Assembly: GCA_022577435.1 (NCBI GenBank)
Contig: JAKOON010000007.1
Location: 5,600,926-5,664,925 of the forward strand
Direction: 5' to 3'
Length of the DNA stretch: 64,000 nt
From: Embiotoca jacksoni
Taxonomy: Eukaryota; Chordata; Actinopteri; Embiotocidae
The notes beneath the pieces are model-generated. The model worked only from the letters and a program-made list of their open reading frames with translations, had not been told where the DNA came from and searched no databases. The translations under genes were made by a program, and so were the position numbers. The stretch's first letter is position 1; each line of letters starts with the position of its first letter. Below are positions 12,628-25,640 of this stretch, piece by piece.

Positions 12628-15600
12628 TGCAAAAAACTCTGAGAATCACCTTTCACCAGCTTCGCCCGGCCGTTAAGTAGTTTCCAGTCTTTGTTTCAGC
12701 TTTGTTTCAATTTAATTCATAACTTTATTTCAAAGTCAGGGTCCAGATAAAAGACAAAAATATCACATAAAACTAAAAGTTATATTAGTGTCCCACTAAG
12801 AAACAGCTGTACCAGTGTCTCCACAGCTCACACTGTATAATATGTGTAATGAAACCAAGATAATTTCATTTTTCAGCGTTATATAGCCAACAAATAAATT
12901 TATACTTGAGGTTTCTTAGCACAGATTGTAAACTGTTGACTTCCGCAGCCAATCCCATCACACCATCTTGGTCCCTACAGTATCACTCTCATGGCATCAT
13001 TGTAAACTGTTTGAAGTTTCTGTAAGCTTTCTTTACTGCAGTTTTCCTACAAGTGTGCGGTGTAAAATATGCCCGACAGAGAAATCTTCAGTCCATCTGT
13101 GCACAGACTAAATTTGTTGGAGAATGTTTTCTTGTGCATAAATCCCATGGTATTGCCTATTTATATATCAACCTCATCTGTCAATTGTTTTTTTGTGGTA
13201 TTTCCATCATTCGCTTCCAGTCATATTCTGCTGAATTCTGTATTGCTTGTTACTTTGTGTTGGCTTGCAATTTTCCCCGTAGGGCATAACGTTGGCAGCA
13301 AAGACGGTGACAGACTAACCTGCACTTGACCCATCTATATGCACAGTCTAACACAGACGCATGGTTAGATCCTTCCCTGCTTTCTTCTCAGCCTTTGGAG
13401 AAGGGTCATATTTTAGAAAGGGCGTGGAAAGACCCTGGTTCTGACTTTCAGGTGTGAAAACGCGCTTAAACTTCTGAATTTTTTTTCGGAGAAACTAAGT
13501 TGTATAAGATGACAGTACAGTGTAAAACGTAAATGACAAAATTACTGTATATGACATTGCGCCGAAACAGCTTAGGAAACAGTGCATTCAGCCACCATCA
13601 ACAGTTGTAAGTGCATCTCATATAAAAGCGACGTGTGCTCGTTTCGGCATTAACCTGCTGGCCCTTCATCATTTTCTCCACCCTCCGGCCTTCCTGACTC
13701 ATCTCCACTGTGACTCCCTGTGGCATCCGCGGTCAGTGTGCTTTGTATATTGCTGAGCTCTGTGTTTATTAGCCTTACACGCAATGTTAGCCAAAGATAT
13801 CACCTACCACACATACACATCTGACACTGCTGTATGTGCTCACAGAGCGATTTAACAACAGCAGCAGAGGAGAGAAACGTCTTCAGGGTTTGTGTTTGAT
13901 AAACATTTCGGTGGAGATAATTAGTTGATAAAATGTCACTTTCATTTAGTGTGGGGACTCGACTGCATCTATTGCCTGCAAGCTGAGCCTCACTCACAAG
14001 CTTTGTATTACCATATGTTGAATTTTTAATCAATTAACGTCCTGAAGGAGAAATGGGAAAGTGCAGATTCGCTCCAGTGGGGATGGAGGGGCAAGGACAA
14101 TTCACCGATATTTGCATATGGCTCATGCTTGCACTCTTACTGTATCAACACTTATAATGTGTGCTCCTGTATGTCTTGAGATGCTGTTGAGAAACTGCTG
14201 TTTGCCGCTTCTGAAGTAATTAGTAGCTCTGACCACTCAGACAGCTGGCCAATTAAATGGGCTTGTGGCTGCTGCTGCTGCTACTTGATGTGTGTTGGGC
14301 TTCACACAGAGGTGTAGATGGGAGGACAAACTCATCTCTCCGTAGTGGGGGGAAGAGATGCCAGTAAAGCTTGGCTGTGTCTGAGAGTGCTGTGTCTGTG
14401 TGCTTCTCGACTGGCTGCGTGAGCAGATAAGAAAGGAGGCAGAGGGAGAGCTGCTGATTCTGGGTTTATTCCACATCCCCTCTTCTCCCGGTCTGTCTTT
14501 CACTGTGCAGCTGCAGGTCTGGGAGCTGACCTGCATTAAGACATCAGAAACTGCCTGACGGGCTAATAGGGACAGTTTTTGAGAAAATCTTCAAAAGCTT
14601 GTTAAACTGTGGAGTTTTGGCAGTGATTTAAGGAAATCTGCTATTATGGTTTAAATAGAGTTCACCTAATCTGTGTTGGCAGATTAGAAATGCCTGGACA
14701 TCACCCAAACACTTCCTGGCTAACTGATGTCCCTGTCTCCACACTAATGTATTTATTAGACATATTCAAACAGCCTTTTTCTGTGTAACTGAATGAATGA
14801 AACTCACAAGCCAACATTTCCTTAGCCCTATTACTTTTCATGCAGTGTGACTGCACTGTATGAAAAATCAAACGCTCTTTTATTCTTCTAAGACTTCAAC
14901 CCTTTTTTGTTGAAACACGCCTCAAGGATTCTCTCCTTTTTACTGTAACCATTTTGCTTTTATTGTTTGCTGTAAACCGTCTGAGGCTGAGGGGAAAATA
15001 GCCTTGGTTTGGAGTAGTCGAACCAGTGGGCATCTGACAGTGATTTGTTGATCCTGTGCAATTGCATGATGGCTCTCATCCTCTAAGGCCATAGGGCCCT
15101 AAGAGCCGGCCAATCACTGCCCCTCAGCACTCTGCTGTTGGCAATTATAGGTCAGTGTGTGTCACGACATCGTTGTCTTCCCCTTGAATGACTCAGGGCC
15201 AGCTCCCGCTGCAATCAGTTATGTTTTCGTCTTTGCTATTTAAAGTGGTATAGAAATCCAGTAATGACTGTTTTCTGAATTACTTTTGTTCGAGTTGCCA
15301 ATTTCCAAGCAAACTTTTAAAGATAATCTGTGAAATACTTCCAGTATGAAGCTTCCAGCATTGATCAGATTCTTACTTTGATCAATAGACATTGAGAAAT
15401 TCAAACCTGCAACCTGTTGTTTCAATTGAACAAAGGTTTGATGGTAATTTGAAGTGTGAAGTTGAGATCAATTGCTTTTCACATTAAACTTGTCACTTTG
15501 TTAATTTGCATTGACTTTACTTTTACTTCGTTGACTAAAACATTATAGCTGTGATATTTCTCCTGTAGGTCAGTGAGGGAAATCCACTTCTAACTAATGA

Positions 15601-18495
15601 TGGAAAATTTAAAATATCTACAGTAGACTAGATTGTCTTATTGAAAAGGAAAAAGTAATTTGCTAAATCATATGTGAACTAGCTAAATCATGATATCTCA
15701 ATAGTCCAAGTTATACTGAGGAGTGTTTCTTTAATTTTGTCCCTCATATTTAAATGAATTGTGTTGACAAAGCATTTGGAACATTTCGTAGTATAAACCA
15801 ATACACCTCAATAACAGCACAAATTACAGTCTCCAAAACGACCAGTAAAATAAATCAGCACCTTTCAATCAGATTGAATAATAACTGAAAATTATAATCC
15901 TCCTTAAGGCAAGATTTACTGCTGGACTGTTATATTACACTTTGTATGCTTCAGCAGTCAGTGCTTTTAATGTTAATGGCGGATTGGTGTAGATATGGTT
16001 GCAAGTAACACAAAAAGCAACAAATGTCTGTCTTTGTGGAAACCTAAACAAGTCCTTGTCATGATCAACCAGTTGGTACCTGCTACAATTCCCCTCTCAA
16101 GTAAACACAGCATAAAATCACATATTTTCTTACAGTAAAATTATGAAACAATACAGACTGTGTAAATTGATATTATCTGTCACAAGTATAGTGCCTCCCA
16201 CCTTTCTAACTGTTCTGACACTGTAACCATTAAAAACCAAGTCCCACCTGCATGATAAGACATGATTTTCATAATTAATAGCATGGCGAAACATCCACAA
16301 TATATTCGTTCGAAACATTCGGACTTAAATATGACTGGTGCAACTGTTTTTGATCATTTAGGCTCTACAAATTTATTAAAAAATTATTGGTAATAAAATT
16401 TTGATCACAAATTGAATTGATTTTTGTAGATTTTTAGCATGCACAGTCAAAAGATTAATCATTTCCTCTCAGCAGCGCAGTTTGTAGCTTATGCCCTTTG
16501 CATTCAGCCAATTCCACCACCAGTCACTGGGTGTGGTGTGGTGATGCCGCCGGCAATGTAGATGTGTTGTTGTGGGCGTTCTTTGTAATATTTTGAGACA
16601 ATTGCATTGAAATATTATGAGTTAAACATCAAGATAAAGGTAATTTTTTTTCTTCCCTCATTTGAAGCGCCCCTATAGATGCATCGTACCGCTAGCATGC
16701 GGCTGCACCGTCTATTCCACGAGCCGGGTCTGCCTCTCAGCAGCTTATTGACAGATGTGGGAAATACCCCGAGGGTAGCGAAGTGACTCGGTGTTGCTGT
16801 CTGTCTTTTGAGTGTGTGTTTGTCTCCTTGAGTGAGAGGTTTGGACTGTTAAAGCCTCTGTGGTCGCATGGCAGCACACAGAGCAAAGCGACGCCTCCCT
16901 GACGGGGTCGGCGCAGCCCTCGGAGACATGGCCTCTTAACTGGCCATAACAAGATAATAACACTGCACAGATCCCCTGATCAGTAGCAAATTGTTTCTTT
17001 AAATGCTTTGGGTAAGAGGAGAAGAGGAGTGGGCTTTACTGACGTGACCTTGAGTGGAAGTCATCAACGATCTCTGTAAAGTCCAGGATGTGTTTCCAGA
17101 TAATCTGTGCCATGCACACAGCTGATAAACAAGTCGTTTTGGGTGACACCCATTTGATCTGCTGCCTCACTTCCTGGCTCTGAGCACGCACGCTCAGTGT
17201 GCACGTATACGTAGGGTTACTGTTGAAAAACCTCAAGGACAACTGGATGCTTTCGAAGTTTGTTTGAAGCTGTTTACATCCTATGTTGTTAAAAATATAA
17301 CCTTCAGGAAGGCATGAGGAAGTTTTAATGTGACAAGTATTCAAACAAGAGAAGACATTCCTGTAGAAAGTCAGTGCTCACTGAAAAGTCTTAGGTTCTT
17401 TTTAATTATTATTATTATTATGTTATTTGTAATGACAGCGCAACACAATGGCTTTACAATGTCACATAAATTTCTCGAAGGTTTTATTTTTTTATCACCT
17501 CATATATGACTGTAAAGATTTCACTGGTATTCCCGTACCTCTCCAAGGATAACACACTTTCATGCTTGTGTTACCACCGTTAAGAAAGCACAAGGTTCAA
17601 TGTTTCCCTTTGCATAAGGAAAGGAAATGTACTCTTGGCCCCAAAAGGGGGACACTTGAGGAAGGGCTTAAGGATGCGAACAGTTTACATCCTAAGTCCA
17701 TTCGTCATCAATGTGTAACGTTCTAATGATGGGAAAGTTATGACCCTGATTATATTAGCCTACGGGCCAATGCATTCGCTTTGTTCCTGGCTTGTGAGCT
17801 AAAGCTAATGTGGCTAAGCCGCACACCGTATAGAATAATCCTGAAGGAAGTCTTGGCTCATTGACAAGGGACTGATGTTACAAGAAACGTGCAAATTCAC
17901 TCGACACCGTTGTCGTGTTTTCCAATTGAGGTTGTAGAAGAGCAGGGGAAGTTGAAAATTACAGTAAAATCCCAAGCATGTGTACATTCAAGGGGGGAAC
18001 TCTTGGCAACTCATGCAGCCACTGGTTCCTTTTTCTATATATCAACCCCATCCCAGTTTTACATTTTTACCAGCTGCCCCCCGGTCTGTGTTTGTGCTCG
18101 CTTTGTTTTTATGACCACTTCAGTGATCCGTCGCCGCTGCAGAGCTGCTGGTGTTAACACAGCTGAGGTGCATTACACAGACTGTTGTTCCGGCCTCTTA
18201 CCTGGCTCCAGGCTTTGTTTGCAGTCAGTGTTGTGTTCACTTCAGAAATAAAGGCAGAATTACAGCCTCTCTGCCCCCAGTATTGTCCACCGTAGAATCA
18301 AAGATTGTGTGTTGCAGAGAAACGACACTCTGTGACATTAATGTAGATTATATCTATCTTCAGTTTCAGTATTTGGATATCTTCTGTTTTCCTATGTCTT
18401 TTAGGATTAAACATTTTATGTTTTGGGGGGCTTTGAGCCATTTAGACCTCACCGAGGTGCACTGAAATTGTGATGGAATTTGTTCCTGTTTGTAA

Positions 18496-18566
18496 ATGAT
18501 TAATGGAATAATTGAGAAAACTGATTGATTAATTGAAAGTAAAAATAATCATGAGTTGCAGTTCTG
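18496..18566 (+). mobile_element. Decayed hAT-like MITE tail
   Basis: AATGATTAATGG-AATAATTGAGAAAA...GATTGATTAATTGAAAG-TAAAAATAATCATGAGTTGCAG resembles the terminus (ATTAATCGAGAAAATAATC... AAAATAATCGTTAGTTGCAGC) of one of the commonest fish non-autonomous elements. CpG positions have decayed, as expected of an old copy. The opposite terminus was not found. Confidence 0.55.
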
Positions 18567-19281
18567 AGTAAAATACTGGCTGAGGGTCATACTCACTGAT
18601 TGTGACAGAATCAGGACTGACATGATTTGTAAATTATATAATATTTCTCATAATTGTTTTAAATATTATTTTGTAGCAGTTAACTGATGTATAGGTTTCA
18701 CAGTATTGTTGATAGCCTGCTTGGCAATTGTTTGAAAAGTATATTGCTCCCAGAAAATCTTGGCTTAAAAAGTGCATACACACCTTTGAGTAATCGATGT
18801 GACTGCTACGTGATGACAGAATAACATTTATAAAAATAATACACCTGTTTGTTCCATGTGTGCTTAATTTGCAATCACAGCCTGCACATTCTCTATAATT
18901 TGAGCCTGTGGAGTCCAGGTGGCTGAGCGACAGCAGTGAGCTGGGTAACATCCATCAGTGTGGGTTTGTCAGTGGCTCTGTGGGCTTTGTTGGTGGTACT
19001 GTCGGAGAGCCAACTGCAATAAAGGTTTTTATGATGTGGCAGAAGTTGATTCTGGGACTCTGTGCCAAGAGCGGACCAGATGTTCCTCCCATACTCTGTT
19101 TCTGTGGTGAACATAAAGTGCATATATACATACATTGCGCTACAGATGGCACGGCGCGCTGCATTTTTCCAACTTGTAAATCCCACTGCTTTTCATCTCT
19201 CTCTAGCCGAGGGGATGTTGCTGAGAATTTAAAGAACCTCACGAGAGTTTCCAACTGTGTCTGACACTCATTATCCTGACA

Positions 19282-19302
19282 TTTTTTTTTTTTTTTTTTT
19301 TT
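19282..19302 (+). repeat. Poly-T tract (21 T)
   Basis: Uninterrupted thymine run. Confidence 0.97.
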
Positions 19303-21359
19303 GTCTCACAACAAACCCAACATACAGTTCCCAACGTCTCCTTCACCCACCCTCACAGTCCCGGCAGTGACACACATTCCGGCAGCACTGGAGCCACTCT
19401 CACAGATGGACCTTGAACTCTTTAAAGGGACGTCTGGCCTCTCGGTAATGCCCCAGCAGCGTCCCTCGCTGGCTGGCTACAAACTGTAACTCTATAGCCT
19501 CATTGTCACGCTCCATATCCTCCTGGCGACCCCATGCCCAATTATGCAGCTGACCCAGGCTTGATGATATAACCTTGGGCGTCTTTTGGTTTCTGTCGGG
19601 GCTTAGGGGTGCACGTCTTGTCCATCATGACATGTCAGCTCTGTGCGTTAACCAGACACTTCCCTGAGTGGTCCCAGTGGGGGTCAGGGAGGAAGAGTGG
19701 CTCCCATGCCAGGCCTGGTGCATTTCATCACATTGCTTCACTGAGGCTGCTTTTTAGATAAACCAAACAATGAAAATGTCGTTTATAGTGCTGTCAAATC
19801 TATAATTGTGTCACATGTATAGAATGATTATGTAAGAATTAAGCATGCATATCATAAATGCAGCAATCTACCCATATTTAATCAACACGGTTATTTCAAC
19901 ACTGTCTCAAATAATCCGGAAATATAAATGTTTTGAATTACTACATTACATTCTTGCTTTTGATTGTCCAGCATTAAGGACTGAAAGAGCCTCACCCATG
20001 TGTGGATATGATGTGTATGCACACTGAATCTCATTGCATGTAGACCATAGTCTCCATGCGTGCTCAGCAGCTGTGATGCATTAATGTGCAGCATGCTCCG
20101 TATGCACTATAAACTCTGGAAAGGCTACCTGTCACTGTTGAAGTGTTCCTTAATGGATGAGGAGTTGATTTACATTTCCATAAACACAATGCACTGCAGC
20201 GGATGAATTTTTGTACACGATATCAGCTGAAGCTAAAGGTTAATGGTCAGAGCTGTCATGTAAACATGTTACTGTTTTTGTCTGCCTTTTTGGAGTTTCA
20301 GACCAGGTTCAGTCACATACAGCTAGAATACACAAACACCTGCGCTGACTTGAAGTAAAGCATTTGAGTGATGAGAGCACCTCATTTGAATTAAACAGTT
20401 GAGTGATGTTGTTCAGGTTGTGTCACTTCCTACACTGAGCAGAGAGGTTGATGATGCTGCCAAGTGCAAGTGTTATACTGTTTTTTTGTCTGGTTTTAGC
20501 ATCTAATTTGGGCTGGGAAGTGTTTAAAAATGTAACATTGTGCCATCATTTGATACCACAGATGAATACTAATCTTTAGCTTTCATGCAGTGTAGAATTA
20601 GACTGTAACCCAGGTTACTTTCTGTGTCTCCAATTGAATGATGTCCCCAAAACACCTTCCATGCCTTTGGTCGACACTAACTAGACTGCCGTGCACAGAA
20701 ATGCCTCCAGTCTCCTGTTGCTGCAGCGCAAGCAACTCTGACTGATATGTGACTAAAAATGTATTTCAAAAGACTGAGATAAGGCCTTATAAAAAAAATA
20801 AAATAAAAAGAAAAGATTTACAGAAGTTGAAACTAAGTGATTTTAATCTGCCTGGGCGGGCCACTCAAGTAGAGCTCATGTATGGTAAAATACTGTATTG
20901 CTTCACTGACATTGATGACATTAACGTTGCAAAAAGTATGCATTTTAATACAAAATTATGGACATAACATATTAATCAAAGTTTTGGAGATAATGGCAAG
21001 GCATTTTTTTGATCCAAGATGTTTATTTAAAACTGCACTGTCTGCCATGAAAATAATAATCACCAAACATTAGTAAAACAAAGCTTATAGTGAAGCTACA
21101 GCAGCTCAGGAGCTGTGAAAAAAGGGCTTGGGTGATGCTTTGAAGTGTTATAATGGTGGAGAAAACCCTGCTTTGGCTGTCTATGCAGCATCGGTCATTG
21201 TACTACAGTAATTAGCAAATAATAACATGAGATGGTGACAATGATAAACCTCAGCTTATCAACATGGTCACTCAGTGTGGCTGTAGACTCTTGTTAAGTC
21301 TTTTTATGTTTTAATTAATTAATCTAAACTCCTAATTTTCAAAAAAAAAAGACAGGACA

Positions 21360-21388
21360 CCATGTTTTCTTAAAATAAGATTTTTAAT
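21360..21388 (-). terminator. apln: Candidate apln polyadenylation signal
   Basis: On the minus strand, ATTAAA (21388-21383) is followed about 15-20 bases later by a likely cleavage region. A GT-rich then T-rich stretch (GGTGTCCTGTC followed by ten T, around 21360-21338) comes next. Hexamer plus downstream GU/U-rich element is the standard vertebrate arrangement. ATTAAA is the second most common hexamer. Linking this site to apln depends on the proposed third exon. Confidence 0.35.
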
Positions 21389-24313
21389 ATTACTTATTAT
21401 CATAAAGATATATTTACACACTTTACAGAAATAGAAAATAAAAACACAAAGCTACGCATGAAAGGAAAAAATAAAATAAGTACTCCAAGAGCTAAAGCTT
21501 ATCTTTTATAAATTAGAAACCAAAAGTTCAAATATGTACACAGTATTTCAACCATTTCTGATACACTTGTTTTATTTATTTATTTATGTCATTTATTTTT
21601 GCCCAGTTCAACATCAAAACAGAGACAGGGACTGTACATTTGGCCTGGTGAGTAATATGAGCACACACCATAAACAGAATATAAGTTTCAGGAGTAATAC
21701 ATTGTCTTTCAAATGGTATCTGCTTGAGACCTAGTAACACTGTTGCGATGGCGTGTAAGCCTACAGACTGCGTTTCCTCTAAGATTGTTCTGAATGTAGC
21801 TGATCTCGGACACAGTGGTTACATAGATGGAGAATGTGTCGCAATCAAGGCAGGAGGGGCCTGTGCTATTCTGGGTGTACGAAGTCTCATTTTGCGGCTC
21901 CAAGATAATGACAGATCGTAGTCATTTCTCATGGGAGAGAAAATCTAGTTATCCTTTGGACTGCCCAGCCAGTGGAAAAGTGTGAACGCATTGGATTGGA
22001 TATCAGCCACTTGATCCTGCAGACACCCACTCTGAAGGCCAACATGATACAGTTTGATGGGCTTCGAGATTCACAAGGTAAAATCATTGGAATGTGCTGT
22101 GTGCCAACTCTGTTTCCATTTCCACAACGAGTGAAATGTTTGCTTCAGTGTGAAAGTTTTTTTTGTTTTTTTTTATCTGGTAGAGAACTGACTGACAATT
22201 AGATAAAAAAAAAAAAAAGAAGAAAAAAAAAAAAAAGAAACATAAAAGCCTTGTGTTTTTCTGTGATCTTTTTGTGGGGTGGTTTTGTCTATAACTATTG
22301 GGAAACAGATCAATGGCTAACCCTAATATTTTAAAACCTGCTGCTAGCTTATTCTCATCTCCACCAGTAACACGTTTCTATCTCTGCTCATCCCCACTCC
22401 TTACACACTTCCAGCCAAATGCATTTGGACAAAAATAATTAAACACAGAGGGGCAAGTTCTCAGAACAAACGTTTTTTTTTTTTTCTACCAGGAAAACAT
22501 GCTAACAAGTGCATAGGAACATTACTCAGGCCTTGTGATGGTCACAGAGAAGAGGAACTGGAGAGGAAATATTGAGAGGATAGGAATCGTTTCTCTTGTG
22601 TAAGCCTTGCTGGAAAAGACCATTAAGGAAAATGGTTTTGCTCCCCGAGCATAATGTATTGGTTTACCATTTCAGTTTGAGCCTGGACGTGCTTGTCCTT
22701 CCACACCACAAGGCCCATTAACCTGATGTGCAGGGGAGGGCTGTGGGCTATGATCTACAAGAAAAGAATGCCTGAAAGCTTTCACGTGTCCATGACATAT
22801 TGTGCTGCAGACTACTTTTCTATTTTGTTACATCCACAAAAGGTACAGCTTTTCACACTGTATTCAAAAAGTAAGCTTTGGACAACCAGCTAGACAAGAA
22901 TCAGACAAAAAAAAATTGTCACAATACACTGGAAAACCATTTCATACCAAGAGACTCTTGTTTTCGGGGTGTATTTTTCCAGCAGCATAATGGAATTGCA
23001 AAAGTGCAGCCTTGCGAACCCATACAGAGAAGTCTTGGAGCAAAGCCACGTCTATTAGTTGGGACTAGTTGACACCGGAGGCTTTGGATCAGTGGGATAT
23101 TTGGCTTTTGATTTTTGGATTCAACTGATAACCAGACCAAGATTAAAAAGGGTACTTTACATAAACATTGGTTTGCTCTGGTCTCTGAAAGGGCAGCATG
23201 GCTGGTGCAGATGGTGAGGATACATTCATGAAGAACAGTGCGGATACAGACGTTGCTCGGCTCCATAACAATAACTTCTGAGATGGGGAAATATTGATTT
23301 GAACCCCTTGTCATGACCCAGTCTACTTCCAGCATCCCAACTCCTGCGGCTTCGAACTTTCATCTCCAGCTCATATCTTCCTACTATCTTCCCCAATAAT
23401 ACATGAGACATCCTGAGCAAAGCTGTCTCACTCCTGAGGAGCATTAATGAAATCTACATCTCTGTCTGAGAGGGTATGAAAAAATAATGGTGGAACTGAA
23501 ATTATTATTATTCACAGTGCCCGAGGATTTAATACATTTTTAATCAAGGTGAGCTTGGCTGGGTGGATTACCACTGTGATTTTAGATGCTCTCTTAATAA
23601 AAGCTTCTCATGCTGGGACTGAGAAGACTGCATTTTATTATAATATTTGCATGAGACATGGCGAGAGGGAAAAAGTGGTGAAAATCTAGGTTAACTGTTT
23701 GCCAGTTGCTTATGTGGTCAAAACTGATTTGAAATAAGGGAGTTTGCTGATTGAATTGCAGTCGATTGAAATCGGATTTTAGCCTAAAATTAGAACGAAA
23801 AAAAAAAAATCAGGAATTTGTTGGGGACACCTAACACACGACAAACGATTGCAAGGTGGCTGCTCCACAGGTCACAGTCCTAATATGTTACGTGGTTACA
23901 CACTGAATCAGCAGGGGTTTGGAGATTGAAAAGGGGGAGGGGGTGTGGTTTCAGTCTAAGCCAATTTAACAATGAGCTCAGACTAAGTGACCCCGGCCAG
24001 CCTTGGGGAGATCCATCTGAGAAAGATTAACTCCAGGATTTAATGAGCATAATGATCAAAGCCACGACCACCTGTGCTGTGGAAGGGCAGACTATAAAGG
24101 CAACTGTACCTAACATAATGTAAGGGAGGGCTCAGGACTACTAATGACTGAATCTGGATAAATCATGGCTATATTGGTGGATACATAGAGGGAGAGTAAA
24201 GATACAGTATACGAAAATATGCTCATATAAGTCTTAAATGTACTGAATGTTTGTGTTGTGTTAAATAAATGCACAAAATAGACTGCTCTAGTACAAGCCT
24301 CTATCACAGCACC
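21366..24313 (-). other. apln: Candidate apln exon 3: non-coding 3' UTR exon
   Basis: This is inferred, not proven. In mammals the apelin 3' UTR is split over exons 2 and 3, and here a donor follows the stop codon in exon 2. The best acceptor I see downstream on the minus strand is at 24315-24314: an 18-base, almost pure T/C tract (TTTATTTCTTTTTTTTCTCAG-like) preceding GGTGCTG. From there about 2.9 kb runs to an ATTAAA poly(A) signal (21388-21383), followed by a GT/T-rich downstream element. The interval is unique, AT-rich and has no credible open frame, as expected for a UTR. Rival acceptors exist near 22610 and 22551. Alternatively exon 2 is not spliced and ends at AATAAA signals at 29266-29261 or 29021-29016. 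Confidence 0.33.
22202..22240 (+). repeat. A-rich low-complexity tract
   Basis: Runs of A interrupted by G (AAAAGAAGAAAAAAA pattern). On the minus strand it is a T/C-rich stretch inside the proposed apln 3' UTR exon. Confidence 0.9.
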
Positions 24314-24844
24314 CTGAGAAAAAAAAGAAATAAAACTATAACACAGAGATAAACATAAACAGTAATATATTCCAGTATGATGGAAAGGCATAGCATTTCA
24401 TCAGTGAAAGATATCGGTCAAAGGGTCGAACCAGCCATATGCTGAATATTAAAAACAGCCAGAGCACTAGTGGTAGGCTGATCATGGTGGCATATTAACT
24501 GAGCTGATGTCTGCTTTGAAACAGTTTATTTTTCTTTCTTTTTTTTCTTTTTTTTCGGTCTAATTTAACTTGTCCTCCCTACTGGTATTGTTTTACATGG
24601 GATTTCTGTTTGCAGAATTTTTTAAATGCATAATGTGTCAGTGTATCAAGACTTTAAACAAGAGGTAATGTGTTTCTCGTTTCTCCCTAACCTTTCATCC
24701 CTTCGTTCCTGGCAGCATTGTGGAGAAGGTTATTATTTGGCACTTCATTAAAAGGCAAGGCGGCCTGTCGGTGGAGCAGACCGCCACTGCCAGTTAACAG
24801 TCGTGTAGAGCAGCTGCGCAGGGCAGCAGTGTGGTTAGAGGGCT

Positions 24845-24880
24845 GGGGATTGGGGACAGGATTGGGATTGGGATTTGGGG
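24845..24880 (+). repeat. GGGATT-type G-quadruplex motif
   Basis: Runs of three or four G separated by ATT, ACAGGATT and ATTT: GGGGATTGGGGACAGGATTG, then GGATTGGGATTTGGGG. At least five G runs with short loops make a strong quadruplex candidate. The unit resembles a degenerate telomere-like hexamer. Confidence 0.85.
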
Positions 24881-25615
24881 TCAAAGGACTCATCCAAGGT
24901 GGGACATGTTGCAGTAACCTTGAGCACGTGGATAAACTCCCCCCTCCCCACCCAGTTGTTAATGAGTTCAGAAACACTAAAATAGCTTTGGATTAAAGAA
25001 TCTCCTAAAGGAAGGAATTATTTTGTCACTAAGATTGCTTTGACAATATGTGCTCTCTTTTTTTTTTACTTTACTTTGCATGTGGAAGTACTGTCATTCG
25101 GCGGTGGAAAGCACCATTAACGATAATTAGAATGTCATTCAGATGTGACCCTTTTGTTTGTCCAGTTTGAACACAAAATCTTTTATTCCTTTTCGCTGCA
25201 GAAATCCAGAATATCATAAGTGGACTTAGTATTTGCTTCTGTCAACTATTAAAACTGACACTGCCCTTCTGCATGATTAGCGCCCTCACCCGTCAGTAAA
25301 GCTGTTAAGTAGCTACACAGCAATGAAATCAGCGGCTGCAGTAACCTTGGATCTGAAACATGGGAATACCACGTCGTGGAGAAGTAACAGATGCTTTAAG
25401 ACTCAGATTGTTTTGATCGGGCTCCCTCTCCACCACATGTCATGCAAAGTGTGTGAGACACTCAAAGAGATTGCTATGATTGGGCTCTATAGCAAACAAT
25501 AGGGAAATTGAGGAGAAAAAAAAAACACTTGGGAGAAGACAGAGATAGATAAGTATTGAGGGAGAAAGAGAAAGAGAGAGACAGAGAAATAGAGTCTGAT
25601 AGCTCGGGCTCAATA

Positions 25616-25640
25616 CCCCCCACCCCCCTTCCCTGCTCCC
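25616..25640 (-). repeat. C-rich tract (minus-strand quadruplex motif)
   Basis: Two runs of six C followed by CCC and CCC with short loops. The minus strand has four G runs suitable for a quadruplex. Confidence 0.7.

Larger units (their letters stand above)
1..21365. other. Intergenic DNA downstream of apln
   Basis: Apart from the repeats listed individually I see no gene here. No open frame on either strand has a recognisable domain, a plausible exon with matched splice sites, or a tRNA/rRNA structure. Base composition is AT-rich with many poly-A/T runs. The part between about 11.2 and 17.9 kb holds only short chance frames and AT-rich unique sequence. Distal enhancers of apln could lie here but none is identifiable by eye. 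Confidence 0.7.

Noticed and set aside
18482..18493. Fourth forkhead/ETS site ACAAACAGGAAC (minus strand)
   Set aside because: The last base breaks the strict RYMAACAGGAAR form, it is 25 kb from apln exon 1, and it abuts a hAT-like repeat tail, so it is not counted in the cluster.
22919..23335. 138-codon minus-strand frame
   Set aside because: Cys-rich but with no repeat spacing or known fold, no splice support, and inside the proposed 3' UTR exon.
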